A DNA stretch of 62,848 bases from an uncultured Lachnospiraceae bacterium (GTDB lineage: Bacteria; Bacillota; Clostridia; Lachnospirales; Lachnospiraceae), in assembly GCA_910580015.1 (NCBI GenBank), contig CAJTVT010000012.1, forward strand, positions 1 through 62,848, in the 5' to 3' direction. How positions within the stretch are numbered: the first letter of the stretch is position 1; each line of letters starts with the position of its first letter. Shown here piece after piece: positions 35,013 to 43,632 of the stretch. The notes under the pieces were generated by a model. That model searched no databases and was not told the origin of the DNA. It saw nothing but the letters and a program-made list of their open reading frames with translations. A program made the translations under genes and the position numbers.

Positions 35013-35666
35013 ATGGAAAAAGGAATATCCCAAGCAGTCATCCGAAGAATGCCCAGATATTATAGATATTTGGGAGAATTATTAGACGGCGGCGTGGAGC
35101 GGATTTCATCCAACGAACTTAGCGCCAGAATGCGTGTCACGGCATCTCAGATTCGCCAAGATTTGAATAATTTTGGAGGGTTTGGACAACAAGGTTACGG
35201 ATATAATGTAAAATACCTCTATGATGAGATAGGAAAAATCCTTGGAATTAACCAGCAGCATAATATTATAGTGATTGGTGCTGGAAATCTTGGGCAAGCG
35301 TTGGCAAATTATATGAAGTTTGAAAAGAGAGGCTTTGTTATTATTGGTCTGTTTGACGTAGACCCTGCATTGGAGGGGGTTACCATAAGAGGGATTCAGG
35401 TGCGCATGATGGATGAACTACAAGCTTTTGTAAAAGCACAGCGGGTGGACATTGCGGCACTTACCATACCCAAGGAACGGGCAGATGAAACAGCCAATGA
35501 GTTGGTGAAGCTAGGGATTCATGCCATTTGGAATTTTGCGCATCTTGATTTGGAGCTGCCAGAATATGTGGTAGTGGAAAATGTTCATCTTTCTGACAGT
35601 TTGATGCAGCTATCCTACAACATTGCAAATCAACGTAAATTTAAAGAGCAAAAAGATAAGAAGTGA
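35013..35666 (+). CDS. rex: Redox-sensing transcriptional repressor Rex
   Basis: 217 residues. The N-terminal winged helix (AVIRRMPRYYRYLGEL, then TASQIRQDLNNFGGFGQQGYGY) binds DNA when NADH is low. The C-terminal Rossmann domain starts at VIGAGNLGQAL (about 87-97) and senses NADH/NAD+. In anaerobic Firmicutes it represses fermentation and hydrogen metabolism genes. The start at 35013 follows AGGAGG; the frame extends upstream to 34983 without a better site. Confidence 0.97.
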   Translation: MEKGISQAVIRRMPRYYRYLGELLDGGVERISSNELSARMRVTASQIRQDLNNFGGFGQQGYGYNVKYLYDEIGKILGINQQHNIIVIGAGNLGQALANYMKFEKRGFVIIGLFDVDPALEGVTIRGIQVRMMDELQAFVKAQRVDIAALTIPKERADETANELVKLGIHAIWNFAHLDLELPEYVVVENVHLSDSLMQLSYNIANQRKFKEQKDKK

Positions 35667-35670
35667 TAAT

Positions 35671-36297
35671 ATGGGAAAAAAGAAAAAAATAGTTCCAGAA
35701 TTTGACCAAATTGCATATAGCACCAAAATACCTCCTCTAATTTTGGATCAAAAATGGCACCATTTATTTCCAGAGGGAGGAAAGCCCAAAGAAGTGGAAC
35801 GGTTGGAACAGAAGCTGAATAAGCAGCTTGCCAGCCAGGGTGGGATTACCAATGAATTAAAAGAACTAAAAACCATCAAATCAAAACTGATGAAAAATAT
35901 CGTGGTAAATATGGATGAAATTGGCGAGAATGGACAGGAGACAAAGAAACTTCAGGAGGATCGACGCCTGATCACTGAGATTAATGGACGTATCGAGGAG
36001 CGAAGAGCAGAACTTTCGCGTCTTCAGGAAGAAATGGAGGATAACAATGCTCGTTTGATGGTGGAGACTATGGAGTATTGTTACCAAATTATGAGCAGTT
36101 TTGAGGGAGAGAGGGAAGAACTTGCCACCTGGATTGCCAAAATGCGTACAGAGTTAAAGATCAAGATCATTCGTAAAGATTATATTGAGGACAAAAACCG
36201 AGAAATTTATACATATTTACATGATATATTCGGGGCACAGGTGCTAGAGGCATTTGATTTAAGATATGATGATGAATATAAGATAGCGAAACAATAA
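35671..36297 (+). CDS. Coiled-coil protein of unknown function downstream of rex
   Basis: A 208-residue soluble protein, beginning MGKKKKIVPEFDQIAYSTKI. A long Glu/Lys/Leu-rich coiled coil (about 45-150) is followed by a mixed C-terminal part (WIAKMRTELKIKIIRKD). It starts 4 bases after the rex stop, so it depends on the rex transcript, with only a weak ribosome site (AAGAAG). No known domain recognised. The linkage to rex is seen; a redox role would be inference. Confidence 0.75.
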   Translation: MGKKKKIVPEFDQIAYSTKIPPLILDQKWHHLFPEGGKPKEVERLEQKLNKQLASQGGITNELKELKTIKSKLMKNIVVNMDEIGENGQETKKLQEDRRLITEINGRIEERRAELSRLQEEMEDNNARLMVETMEYCYQIMSSFEGEREELATWIAKMRTELKIKIIRKDYIEDKNREIYTYLHDIFGAQVLEAFDLRYDDEYKIAKQ

Positions 36298-36305
36298 GTA
36301 ATAAG

Positions 36306-36352
36306 AATAGCCGCGATATAGCTGAAACAAGTTATTTCGCGGCTATTTCTTG
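36306..36352 (+). terminator. Terminator of the rex operon
   Basis: AATAGCCGCGA (36306-36316) pairs with TCGCGGCTATT (36337-36347). The stem extends inward through weaker pairs, and TTCTT follows. Confidence 0.85.
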
Positions 36353-36359
36353 AGATTCA

Positions 36360-36468
36360 GGTGTCAAAAGCACCTTTGGTGCTACGCTCATACCATATAT
36401 TGCTATTGAAAATCAATTTGCACATCAATATATGGTATAGAGCGGGTGCAGCGCACCATTTTGACACC
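36360..36468. repeat. 109-bp palindromic element, four-way-junction fold
   Basis: The outer arms GGTGTCAAAA (36360-36369) and TTTTGACACC (36459-36468) pair perfectly. Directly inside are two 5-bp hairpins: GCACC-TTT-GGTGC (36370-36382) and GGTGC-AGC-GCACC (36445-36457). Between them is a long arm, CGCTC plus ATACCATATATTG (36385-36402) against CAATATATGGTAT plus GAGCG (36426-36444), with a one-base bulge. It lies between the rex operon terminator and nnr. It does not look like a plain terminator, having no U-run. It could be a miniature repeat or a structured RNA. Confidence 0.8.
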
Positions 36469-36512
36469 CTAATATTCTTGATAAATTAAGGTTTAAAATT
36501 TGGGAGGAACAT

Positions 36513-38039
36513 ATGGAACTTTTAGTTGACAGTCGTCAGATGAGAGAGTGCGATAAAAATACAATTGAGCATTTTGGGGTGCCCTCCCTAGTATTGATGG
36601 AACGTGCCGCTCTTGGGGTATCGGAAGAAATAGAAAAGCGTCTGGATAGACCAATTGTGGGAAAACAGGCTCTTCTTGTTTGCGGTTTGGGAAATAATGG
36701 CGGAGATGGTTTGGCTATCGCGCGTTTGTTGTGGCAGAAAGGAATGATTGTCACAGTCGTAATGCCTCCGCAGTTAGAAAAAGCATCAAAAGAAACGAAA
36801 ACCCAAATAAATATTTTGGAGAAATATCAGATTCCTATTATTAACCAGATTCCAGAAGCAAATTACGATCTTGTGGTAGATGCATTGTTTGGAATTGGCC
36901 TTTCCAGAGAACTTTCTGGAGTGTTCAGTGAATATGTTCAAAAGATGAATGACAGTTCTGGCCTGAAAGTGTCAGTAGATATTCCCTCTGGGATTCATGG
37001 AGATACTGGAGCAGTTATGGGAATCGGGTTTCAAGCGGATGTGACCGTAACTTTTGCGTTTGCCAAAACAGGACTGCTGCTGTTTCCAGGAGCAGAATAT
37101 GCGGGGATTGTTATCGTCAAAGAGATCGGAATTGATTGGCACAGTTTTCTAACAGAGCAGCCCATGTTCTATCGTCTGACCAAGGAAGATTTGCACAAGA
37201 TTCCAGCACGCAAAGTGCGATCGAATAAAGGGAATTATGGGAAAGTCTTGGTAGCAGCCGGGCAGAAGAATATGGCAGGAGCAGCATTTTTCAGCGCGAA
37301 AGCCGCTTATCTTACAGGAGCTGGACTGGTAAAAGTTATGACAGCAGAAGAAAATCGAATTATTTTACAACAGAACATTCCAGAAGCCGTTCTAGAGACT
37401 TACCATGCAAAAGATATGGAAGAAAAATTGGTGAAATGCATGGATGGGGCTTTTGTGATTGCAGTCGGGCCTGGGGTTGGTACAGGAGAAGCAACGCATT
37501 TAATAAAGGGGGTTCTTTCTCAGGCAAAAGTTCCTGTGGTCCTGGATGCAGATGGATTAAATATAGTCTCAGAGCATTTAGACTGGCTGAAAAATACTAA
37601 GGCAGAAGTAATCATAACACCCCATTTGGGAGAAATGGCAAGACTGGTGAAACAGGAAATCTCAGTAATCCAAGAAAATCTGATAAAGACAGCACAAAAA
37701 TTTGCAAAAGAGTATGAGGTGATCTGTGTTTTAAAAGATGCACGAACAATTGTTGCCCTTCCAGATGGCAGAATTTGGATTAATACCAGCGGAAACAATG
37801 GTATGGCGACGGCAGGTTCTGGAGATGTTCTTACGGGGATTTTGGCAGGATTGATTGCACAGGGCATGGAACCAGCGCTGGCCGCGCCTACAGGGGTGTA
37901 CCTTCATGGACTTGCAGGTGACAGGCAAGCAGAAGAAAAGGGAAAATACGGATTAATGGCACAGGATATCCTAGAAGGGATTCCGTATGTTTTAAAAGAG
38001 ATCAACAAGGAAGGAAAACGACATGAAATCATACAGTAG
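36513..38039 (+). CDS. nnr: Bifunctional NAD(P)H-hydrate repair enzyme
   Basis: 508 residues in two domains. The N-terminal YjeF epimerase domain (about 1-215), with GLGNNGGDGLAIARLL, interconverts R and S NAD(P)HX. The C-terminal ribokinase-like dehydratase (about 225-500), with RKVRSNKGNYGKVLVAAG and NGMATAGSGDVLTGILAG, repairs S-NAD(P)HX using ADP. The start follows GGGAGG. It overlaps alr by 17 bases, so the two are translationally coupled. Confidence 0.96.
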   Translation: MELLVDSRQMRECDKNTIEHFGVPSLVLMERAALGVSEEIEKRLDRPIVGKQALLVCGLGNNGGDGLAIARLLWQKGMIVTVVMPPQLEKASKETKTQINILEKYQIPIINQIPEANYDLVVDALFGIGLSRELSGVFSEYVQKMNDSSGLKVSVDIPSGIHGDTGAVMGIGFQADVTVTFAFAKTGLLLFPGAEYAGIVIVKEIGIDWHSFLTEQPMFYRLTKEDLHKIPARKVRSNKGNYGKVLVAAGQKNMAGAAFFSAKAAYLTGAGLVKVMTAEENRIILQQNIPEAVLETYHAKDMEEKLVKCMDGAFVIAVGPGVGTGEATHLIKGVLSQAKVPVVLDADGLNIVSEHLDWLKNTKAEVIITPHLGEMARLVKQEISVIQENLIKTAQKFAKEYEVICVLKDARTIVALPDGRIWINTSGNNGMATAGSGDVLTGILAGLIAQGMEPALAAPTGVYLHGLAGDRQAEEKGKYGLMAQDILEGIPYVLKEINKEGKRHEIIQ

Positions 38040-39192
38040 GGTGTATGCTGAGGTTAGCTTGGATGCAATTCAACATAACATTACACAGATGGAGCACAGA
38101 ATTAAAGAGGGTACAAAAATTATGGCGGTGATAAAGACCGATGGTTATGGTCATGGCGCGGTGCCTATTGGCAGGGAATTGGAACCTTTGCCAATTGTCT
38201 GGGGAACTGCCACTGCCACCGTGGAGGAAGCATGTATTCTGCGCAGAAATGGTTTGAAAAAGCCTATTTTGGTATTGGGAGCTTCATTTCCAGAACAGTT
38301 TGAACCTTTGGTAAAAGAAGAGATCCGAGCGACAGTATATTCGCTAAAGCAGGCACAAAAGATGGAGGAGGCGGCAGCAAGAATCGGTGGCAAAATGGTT
38401 ATTCATGTGAAAATTGACACCGGATTAAGTCGTCTGGGATTTCAGGTAACCGAAAAAGATGCAGACGAAATTGCACAGATTGCCAAAATGCCGCATATGG
38501 TAATGGAAGGGATATTTACCCATTTTGCGAAATCTGATTCCAAAGATAAAACCATGACCAATGAGCAGCTTGGAAAGTTTACAGAAATGAGAAGGATGCT
38601 GGCAGAACACCAAATTCAGATTCCAATGGTTCACAGTTCGAATAGTGCAGCTTTGATAGACATTCCAGAAGCAAATATGAATGTGGTGCGTGCTGGAATT
38701 AGCCTTTATGGACTGTGGCCTTCCGATGAGGTTCAGAAAGAGAATTTGGATTTGCGGGCGGCATTATCCCTAAAGAGTCGTATCGTATTCCTTAAGGAAT
38801 TAGAACCAGGGCGGGCCATCAGCTATGGTGCGTCCTATAAAACAACAGAATTTCAGCGTATTGCAACTGTGCCAGTAGGATATGGGGATGGTTATCCAAG
38901 AAGTCTTTCCAATAAGGGCTATGTGCTGATTCATGGCAAAAAAGCTCCCATCTGCGGAAAGATTTGTATGGATCAGTTTATGGTGGATGTTACCAAGATT
39001 CCAGAGGCACAGGAGGGAGATCCTGTGGTTTTGGTGGGAAGAGACGGCAAAGAATGTATTACCATGGAAGAAATAGGAGATCTTTCAGGCAGATTTAATT
39101 ACGAATTTGCCTGTGATCTGGGCAAGCGAATCCCAAGGGTATACACAAAAGAAAACAAGGTCACAGAAACCAGGGATTATTTTGGGGAATAA
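38023..39192 (+). CDS. alr: Alanine racemase
   Basis: A 389-residue PLP enzyme making D-alanine for peptidoglycan. The cofactor lysine is Lys38 in VIKTDGYGHGA, and the catalytic tyrosine region from the partner monomer is ISYGASYK (about 266). The barrel and C-terminal beta domain (GKICMDQFMVDVT) are complete. The order nnr-alr-mazF is common in Firmicutes. Confidence 0.97.
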   Translation: MKSYSRVYAEVSLDAIQHNITQMEHRIKEGTKIMAVIKTDGYGHGAVPIGRELEPLPIVWGTATATVEEACILRRNGLKKPILVLGASFPEQFEPLVKEEIRATVYSLKQAQKMEEAAARIGGKMVIHVKIDTGLSRLGFQVTEKDADEIAQIAKMPHMVMEGIFTHFAKSDSKDKTMTNEQLGKFTEMRRMLAEHQIQIPMVHSSNSAALIDIPEANMNVVRAGISLYGLWPSDEVQKENLDLRAALSLKSRIVFLKELEPGRAISYGASYKTTEFQRIATVPVGYGDGYPRSLSNKGYVLIHGKKAPICGKICMDQFMVDVTKIPEAQEGDPVVLVGRDGKECITMEEIGDLSGRFNYEFACDLGKRIPRVYTKENKVTETRDYFGE

Positions 39193-39288
39193 AATGCAAA
39201 CCTTGGGAAAATAAATTTGAATACACTCGAAAAAAATGGGAAGAATAGGAAATGAAAATAACCTATAAAATTTTGGAGTGTGAAAAAA

Positions 39289-39636
39289 GTGACAATTCAT
39301 AGAGGAGATATTTATTATGCGGATTTACGTCCGGTGGTAGGTTCAGAACAGGGGGGAATCCGTCCAGTTTTGATTATACAAAATGATATTGGAAACCGAC
39401 ACAGCCCCACGATTATCTGTGCGGCCATTACTTCAAAGATGAATAAGGCAAAATTGCCTACACATGTGGAATTGGATGCAGGAAAGTATGATCTGATGAA
39501 GGATTCTGTGGTATTACTGGAACAGCTTCGGACCATTGATAAACAGAGATTAAAAGATAAAGTGTGCCGTCTGGACAGCGAAATACTGAAAAAAGTGGAT
39601 AGAGCGCTTGAAATCAGTCTGGAATTGTATACATAA
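39289..39636 (+). CDS. mazF: MazF/PemK-family endoribonuclease toxin (NdoA-like)
   Basis: A 115-residue sequence-specific mRNA interferase. RGDIYYADLRPVVGSEQGGI (in parts), RPVLIIQND and KLPTHVEL match B. subtilis NdoA closely, including the conserved Arg and Thr of the active site. The GTG at 39289 (MTIHRGD) is chosen because TTTTGGAG lies 10 bases ahead; a GTG at 39280 is too close to that site. In B. subtilis the antitoxin gene lies between alr and the toxin. Here the 88-base gap holds no antitoxin ORF. Confidence 0.92.
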   Translation: MTIHRGDIYYADLRPVVGSEQGGIRPVLIIQNDIGNRHSPTIICAAITSKMNKAKLPTHVELDAGKYDLMKDSVVLLEQLRTIDKQRLKDKVCRLDSEILKKVDRALEISLELYT

Positions 39637-39639
39637 ATC

Positions 39640-39668
39640 TTGACTAATATACTGCAAAATGGTATATT
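39640..39668 (+). promoter_or_regulatory. Probable promoter of the CNNM/CBS gene
   Basis: TTGACT (39640-39645), 17 bases, TATATT (39663-39668), starting right after the mazF stop and 46 bases before the next start codon. Confidence 0.65.
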
Positions 39669-39714
39669 TCAAGTGTTTGCTGAAAAAGTACAAAAGGAAA
39701 AAGGAGTCAAAGAT

Positions 39715-41076
39715 ATGGATGATGGCGGTAGTCCGGTCATAGGACTGATGATATTTTTGATATTAACTGTGGTAAGTGGAATACTGTATGGATTTCTTAT
39801 GGCATTGGAGGAAGTCAGTGATCGTCTTGTGCAAGAACGTTTAGAAGAGGGAGATAAGCGAGCAATCTGGCTGCATAAGGTAAAAAATGCACCCTATGAG
39901 ACAAAGCACGCCATTCAGATCATGACAACTTTCGTCAGCAGTATTTTTGGAATTTATCAGATACGCCTGCTTGCAAAAATGCTGATGCACAGCCTTTCAG
40001 AGGAGGGGCCAGATGCGTTCCTACAGATACTTAGTTATGTGGCGGCGGCGGTTCTGGGAATTTTTCTCTTTGCTGTGCTGGGTGTTATTGCACCACAAAA
40101 AGTTGCCGCTAGAAGACCGGAAAAATGGCTATTTACGCTGGCAGGTCCTGTTCATGGCATGATTCTTTTGCTCAAACCCTATACCGTCCTTGCAGAAGCG
40201 GTTTCTAATTTGGCGGTACGGATTGTGGGTGTGGATCCCAATGCAAGCATTGACGATGTCACAGAGGAAGAGATTATTTCTATGGTCCATGAAGGACATG
40301 TCCAGGGGGTATTGCAAGCAAGCGAGGCAGAGATGATCCATAATATTTTTGAGTTTGATGACAAAGAAGCCAAAGATATTATGACTCACCGAAAAAATGT
40401 GGTGGCAGTAGATGGACATTTGCAGCTTCGTGAAGTATTGGAGTTTGTCTTGAATGGAACAAACTCTAGGTTTCCAGTGTATCTTGATGATATCGATCAT
40501 ATCATAGGCATTATACATATGAAGGATGTGATGATTGAGAGTAGAAAAGGGCAATATCTGGATTGGCAGGTGCATGATATTCCCGGACTGGTGAGGGATG
40601 CACAATTTATTCCAGAAACCAGAAATATCAACGATCTTTTTAAGGTTATGCAGTCTCAGAAAAATCATATGGTCATTGTCATAGATGAATATGGACAGAC
40701 AGCTGGTATCGTGGCTATGGAGGATATACTAGAAGAGATTGTCGGAAATATTTTGGATGAATATGACGAAGAAGAGACCGTAATTATGTCTCTGGCAGAT
40801 GGAAGCTATCTGATGAATGGAATGGCGCCATTTCATGAAGTATGCCAGTTATTGCAGATCTCTTTGGAGGACGAAGAGTTTGAAACATTAAATGGTTTTT
40901 TGATTACCTTAATTGGGAAGATACCTGCCGACCATGAGAAATTTGATTTGCAGTGCCAGGGATGGAATTTTCAAGTGGAGTCAGTAAGAGATAAGATGAT
41001 TCATACGGTGAAGGTGACGAGGATTCCAGAAGAGAGCGCCCAGAACCACAGAGAAGAAACACAGGAAGTAAAGTAA
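39715..41076 (+). CDS. CNNM/CBS domain membrane protein (hemolysin C/CorC family)
   Basis: 453 residues. The N-terminal CNNM-type membrane region has three or four helices (about 5-160). Two CBS domains follow (about 205-330; MTHRKNVVAVDG and then MVIVIDEYGQTAGIVAMEDILEEI in parts), and a C-terminal CorC_HlyC domain (about 345-430). Relatives are linked to magnesium or other divalent-cation export; the hemolysin name is historical. The start follows AAAAGGAGTCAAAGAT. Confidence 0.9.
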   Translation: MDDGGSPVIGLMIFLILTVVSGILYGFLMALEEVSDRLVQERLEEGDKRAIWLHKVKNAPYETKHAIQIMTTFVSSIFGIYQIRLLAKMLMHSLSEEGPDAFLQILSYVAAAVLGIFLFAVLGVIAPQKVAARRPEKWLFTLAGPVHGMILLLKPYTVLAEAVSNLAVRIVGVDPNASIDDVTEEEIISMVHEGHVQGVLQASEAEMIHNIFEFDDKEAKDIMTHRKNVVAVDGHLQLREVLEFVLNGTNSRFPVYLDDIDHIIGIIHMKDVMIESRKGQYLDWQVHDIPGLVRDAQFIPETRNINDLFKVMQSQKNHMVIVIDEYGQTAGIVAMEDILEEIVGNILDEYDEEETVIMSLADGSYLMNGMAPFHEVCQLLQISLEDEEFETLNGFLITLIGKIPADHEKFDLQCQGWNFQVESVRDKMIHTVKVTRIPEESAQNHREETQEVK

Positions 41077-41105
41077 ACAAAGAAACAGAAAAGAGGAGAA
41101 ATTTT

Positions 41106-41834
41106 ATGTCAGGACATTCTAAATTTGCGAATATTAAGCATAAAAAGGAAAAAAATGATGCAGCAAAGGGGAAAATTTTTACCATTATTGGACGTGAAAT
41201 CGCAGTTGCCGTCAAAGAGGGAGGCGCAGATCCCAATAATAACAGCAGGCTTCGTGATGTAATTGCCAAGGCAAAAGCCAATAATATGCCCAATGATACC
41301 ATTGATCGCGGCATTAAGAAAGCAGCGGGAGATGCCAATTCTGTAAATTATGAATTTGTATCATATGAAGGTTACGGTCCCAATGGAACAGCAATTATTG
41401 TGGACGCACTGACAGACAATAAGAATCGTACTGCCGCAAATGTGCGCAGTGCATTTACAAAGGGGAACGGAAATGTAGGGACTCCAGGGTGTGTGTCTTA
41501 CATGTTTGACAAAAAAGGGCAGATTATCATCGACAAAGAAGAATGTGAAATGGATCCAGATGATTTGATGATGACGGCATTGGATGCTGGAGCAGAGGAT
41601 TTTTCCGAGGAAGAGGATAGTTATGAGATCACCACAGATCCAGAAGCGTTTAGTGAAGTGCGTCAGAAACTGGAGGAAGCAAATATTGCCATGGCATCTG
41701 CGGAAGTGACGATGATTCCTCAAACTTGGGTGGAACTGACAGACGAATCTGCCATTCGAAATCTTCAAAAGACATTGGATTTGCTGGAAGAGGATGATGA
41801 CGTACAGGCAGTATACCATAATTGGGATGAATAA
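41106..41834 (+). CDS. yebC: YebC/PmpR-family protein (translation or transcription factor)
   Basis: A 242-residue highly conserved bacterial protein. It starts MSGHSKFANIKHKKEKNDAAKGK and has GPNGTAIIVDALTDNKNRT and MIPQTWVEL, all family hallmarks. Members were described as DNA-binding regulators; more recent work on some links them to relief of ribosome stalling. It has a GAGGAG site 30 bases after the preceding gene and a strong terminator downstream. Confidence 0.96.
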   Translation: MSGHSKFANIKHKKEKNDAAKGKIFTIIGREIAVAVKEGGADPNNNSRLRDVIAKAKANNMPNDTIDRGIKKAAGDANSVNYEFVSYEGYGPNGTAIIVDALTDNKNRTAANVRSAFTKGNGNVGTPGCVSYMFDKKGQIIIDKEECEMDPDDLMMTALDAGAEDFSEEEDSYEITTDPEAFSEVRQKLEEANIAMASAEVTMIPQTWVELTDESAIRNLQKTLDLLEEDDDVQAVYHNWDE

Positions 41835-41897
41835 ATGTCTCCATGCAGGTTGTAGCTTTTAGAGAGGATATTTGCCGTGTGGCATGTTTGGGTGTAT

Positions 41898-41926
41898 AGA
41901 ATCCTGCTTTGCAGGATTCTTTTTTC
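41898..41926 (+). terminator. Terminator of yebC
   Basis: AGAATCCTGC (41898-41907), loop TTT, GCAGGATTCT (41911-41920), then TTTTTT. A near copy occurs in the infC leader at 60683. Confidence 0.95.
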
Positions 41927-41987
41927 TTAGAAAATGAAACACAAACAGATTTTAAATATGCATCTTAGAATTTGGAGGATTATTGTA

Positions 41988-42029
41988 ATGATAACAATAC
42001 GAAATGAAATTGAGACATTCTTTTGTTGA
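41988..42029 (+). pseudogene. Possible GNAT acetyltransferase remnant
   Basis: TTGGAGG followed 9 bases later by ATG begins MITIRNEIE, which resembles the start of many GNAT acetyltransferases, but the frame stops after 13 codons. Short open stretches follow (for example KESYIGRESYEKYKIYKK around 42030-42085) without a coherent gene. This suggests decay of a former coding region; the evidence is thin. Confidence 0.3.
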
Positions 42030-42328
42030 ATAAGGAATCGTACATTGGCAGAGAATCCTATGAAAAGTACAAAATCTACAAAAAAATGAAAAAGAAATTA
42101 TGTTTTCTGTTGATTTCTTCTAATGAAACAGCTTATAATTAGAAAGGAATATCAATATGTATAGAAGGAACTGGAGATGGCAGAAAGCAATTTTCAGATA
42201 CGTCTTAGGAAAACTTTTCCTGGCCTTACCATTCTACTTGTGATAAAATTAGATAGAGCAAAAGTCTGTATCAAAGAGCAGGAATGTCTGTGATATTCTT
42301 GCATATAATACGAGCAGGAGGAGACAAG
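42030..42328 (+). other. Intergenic region between yebC and metY
   Basis: About 400 bases separate the yebC terminator from metY. Apart from the possible GNAT remnant and a 28-codon ORF at 42157, it is A/T-rich DNA with many stops. No SAM riboswitch or T-box, which might be expected before a methionine/cysteine gene, was recognised. Confidence 0.5.
42157..42243 (+). CDS. Possible 28-residue basic/hydrophobic peptide
   Basis: An ATG with AAAGGA about nine bases before it opens 28 codons. The N-terminus is basic with tryptophans (MYRRNWRWQKAIFRY) and the C-terminus hydrophobic (VLGKLFLALPFYL). It could be a small membrane peptide, a leader ORF of metY 86 bases downstream, or chance. Confidence 0.3.
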   Translation: MYRRNWRWQKAIFRYVLGKLFLALPFYL

Positions 42329-43609
42329 ATGAGCGGCTATCAAATTGAAACAAAATGTATACAGTCAGGCTGGCATCCCAAACGGGGGGAACCCAGAGTG
42401 CTTCCCATTTATCAGAGTACAACCTTTAAATATGATACCAGTGATCAAATGGGGAGGCTTTTTGATTTGGAGGACAGTGGATATTTCTACACTAGGCTTC
42501 AAAATCCCACAAATGATGCTGTGGCGGAGAAAATCTGTGAATTGGAAGGCGGTGTGGCGGCGATGCTCACCTCTTCTGGTCAGGCGGCCAATTATTACGC
42601 TGTCTTTAATATCTGTGAGGCAGGAGATCATATGATATGTTCCTCTGCTGTCTATGGAGGAACATTTAATCTGTTTTCCGCAACCATAAAAAAGCAGGGG
42701 ATTGATTGTACTTTTGTGGATCCAGATGCTTCCTCAGAGGAACTTGCGGCAGCGTTTCGTCCCAACACGAAGCTGGTGTTTGCAGAATCCATTGCAAATC
42801 CAGCGCTGGTGGTTTTGGATATCGAGAAATTTGCAGGCGCGGCCCATGAACACGGGGTTCCACTGATTGTGGATAATACATTTCCCACTCCTATCAATTG
42901 TCGTCCCTTTGCATGGGGCGCAGATATTGTCACACATTCCACCACAAAATACATGGATGGACATGCTATGTGTGTGGGCGGTTGTATCGTGGACAGTGGC
43001 AATTTTGATTGGGAGCAATACGCTGATAAATTTCCAGGGTTGACGCAGCCAGATCCCACTTATCATGGTATTGTATATACGCAAAAATTTGGCAAGGGAG
43101 CCTATATCACCAAGGCGACTGCACAGATTATGCGAGATTTAGGTTCCATTCAATCGCCACAAAATGCATTTTTACTGAATGTGGGTCTTGAGACACTGCA
43201 TCTTCGTGTGGCTCGTCACTGCGAGAATGCAGAGAAAGTGGCGAGATTTCTAAATACCCATGAAAAAGTGGCTTGGGTGAATTACGCGGGGCTTGAAGAC
43301 AATAAATACCATGCACTGGCAGAGAAATATATGCCGTCAGGCACTTGTGGAGTGATTTCCTTTGGGCTAAAAGGGGGCAGAGAGGTATCAGTAGGGTTTA
43401 TGGATAAGCTGAAATTAATTGCAATTGTTACCCATGTGGCGGATGCTAGAACTTGTGTGCTTCATCCAGCAAGCCATACCCACAGACAGATGACGGATGA
43501 GCAGCTCGCTGAGGCAGGCGTGGCGCCAGATTTGATTCGGTTGTCAGTTGGAATCGAAAATGCCCAGGATATTATTGATGATTTAGCACAGGCATTAGAA
43601 ACCATATAA
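42329..43609 (+). CDS. metY: O-acetylhomoserine aminocarboxypropyltransferase (sulfhydrylase)
   Basis: A 426-residue PLP enzyme of the Cys/Met metabolism family, which makes homocysteine from O-acetylhomoserine and sulfide. The cofactor lysine is in HSTTKYMDGH (about residue 207); FAESIANPALVVLD and the long length (over 420) separate this group from cystathionine gamma-synthases. The ATG at 42329 (MSGYQIETKCIQSG) has GGAGG seven bases ahead; the in-frame ATG at 42284 lies before that site. It is 23 bases ahead of glgA, though the functions are unrelated. Confidence 0.93.
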   Translation: MSGYQIETKCIQSGWHPKRGEPRVLPIYQSTTFKYDTSDQMGRLFDLEDSGYFYTRLQNPTNDAVAEKICELEGGVAAMLTSSGQAANYYAVFNICEAGDHMICSSAVYGGTFNLFSATIKKQGIDCTFVDPDASSEELAAAFRPNTKLVFAESIANPALVVLDIEKFAGAAHEHGVPLIVDNTFPTPINCRPFAWGADIVTHSTTKYMDGHAMCVGGCIVDSGNFDWEQYADKFPGLTQPDPTYHGIVYTQKFGKGAYITKATAQIMRDLGSIQSPQNAFLLNVGLETLHLRVARHCENAEKVARFLNTHEKVAWVNYAGLEDNKYHALAEKYMPSGTCGVISFGLKGGREVSVGFMDKLKLIAIVTHVADARTCVLHPASHTHRQMTDEQLAEAGVAPDLIRLSVGIENAQDIIDDLAQALETI

Positions 43610-43632
43610 ATATACATGATGGAGGATAGATT

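Noticed and set aside
42030..42328. Possible SAM riboswitch before metY
   Set aside because: The conserved SAM riboswitch core was not found and no terminator lies between 41930 and the start codon.
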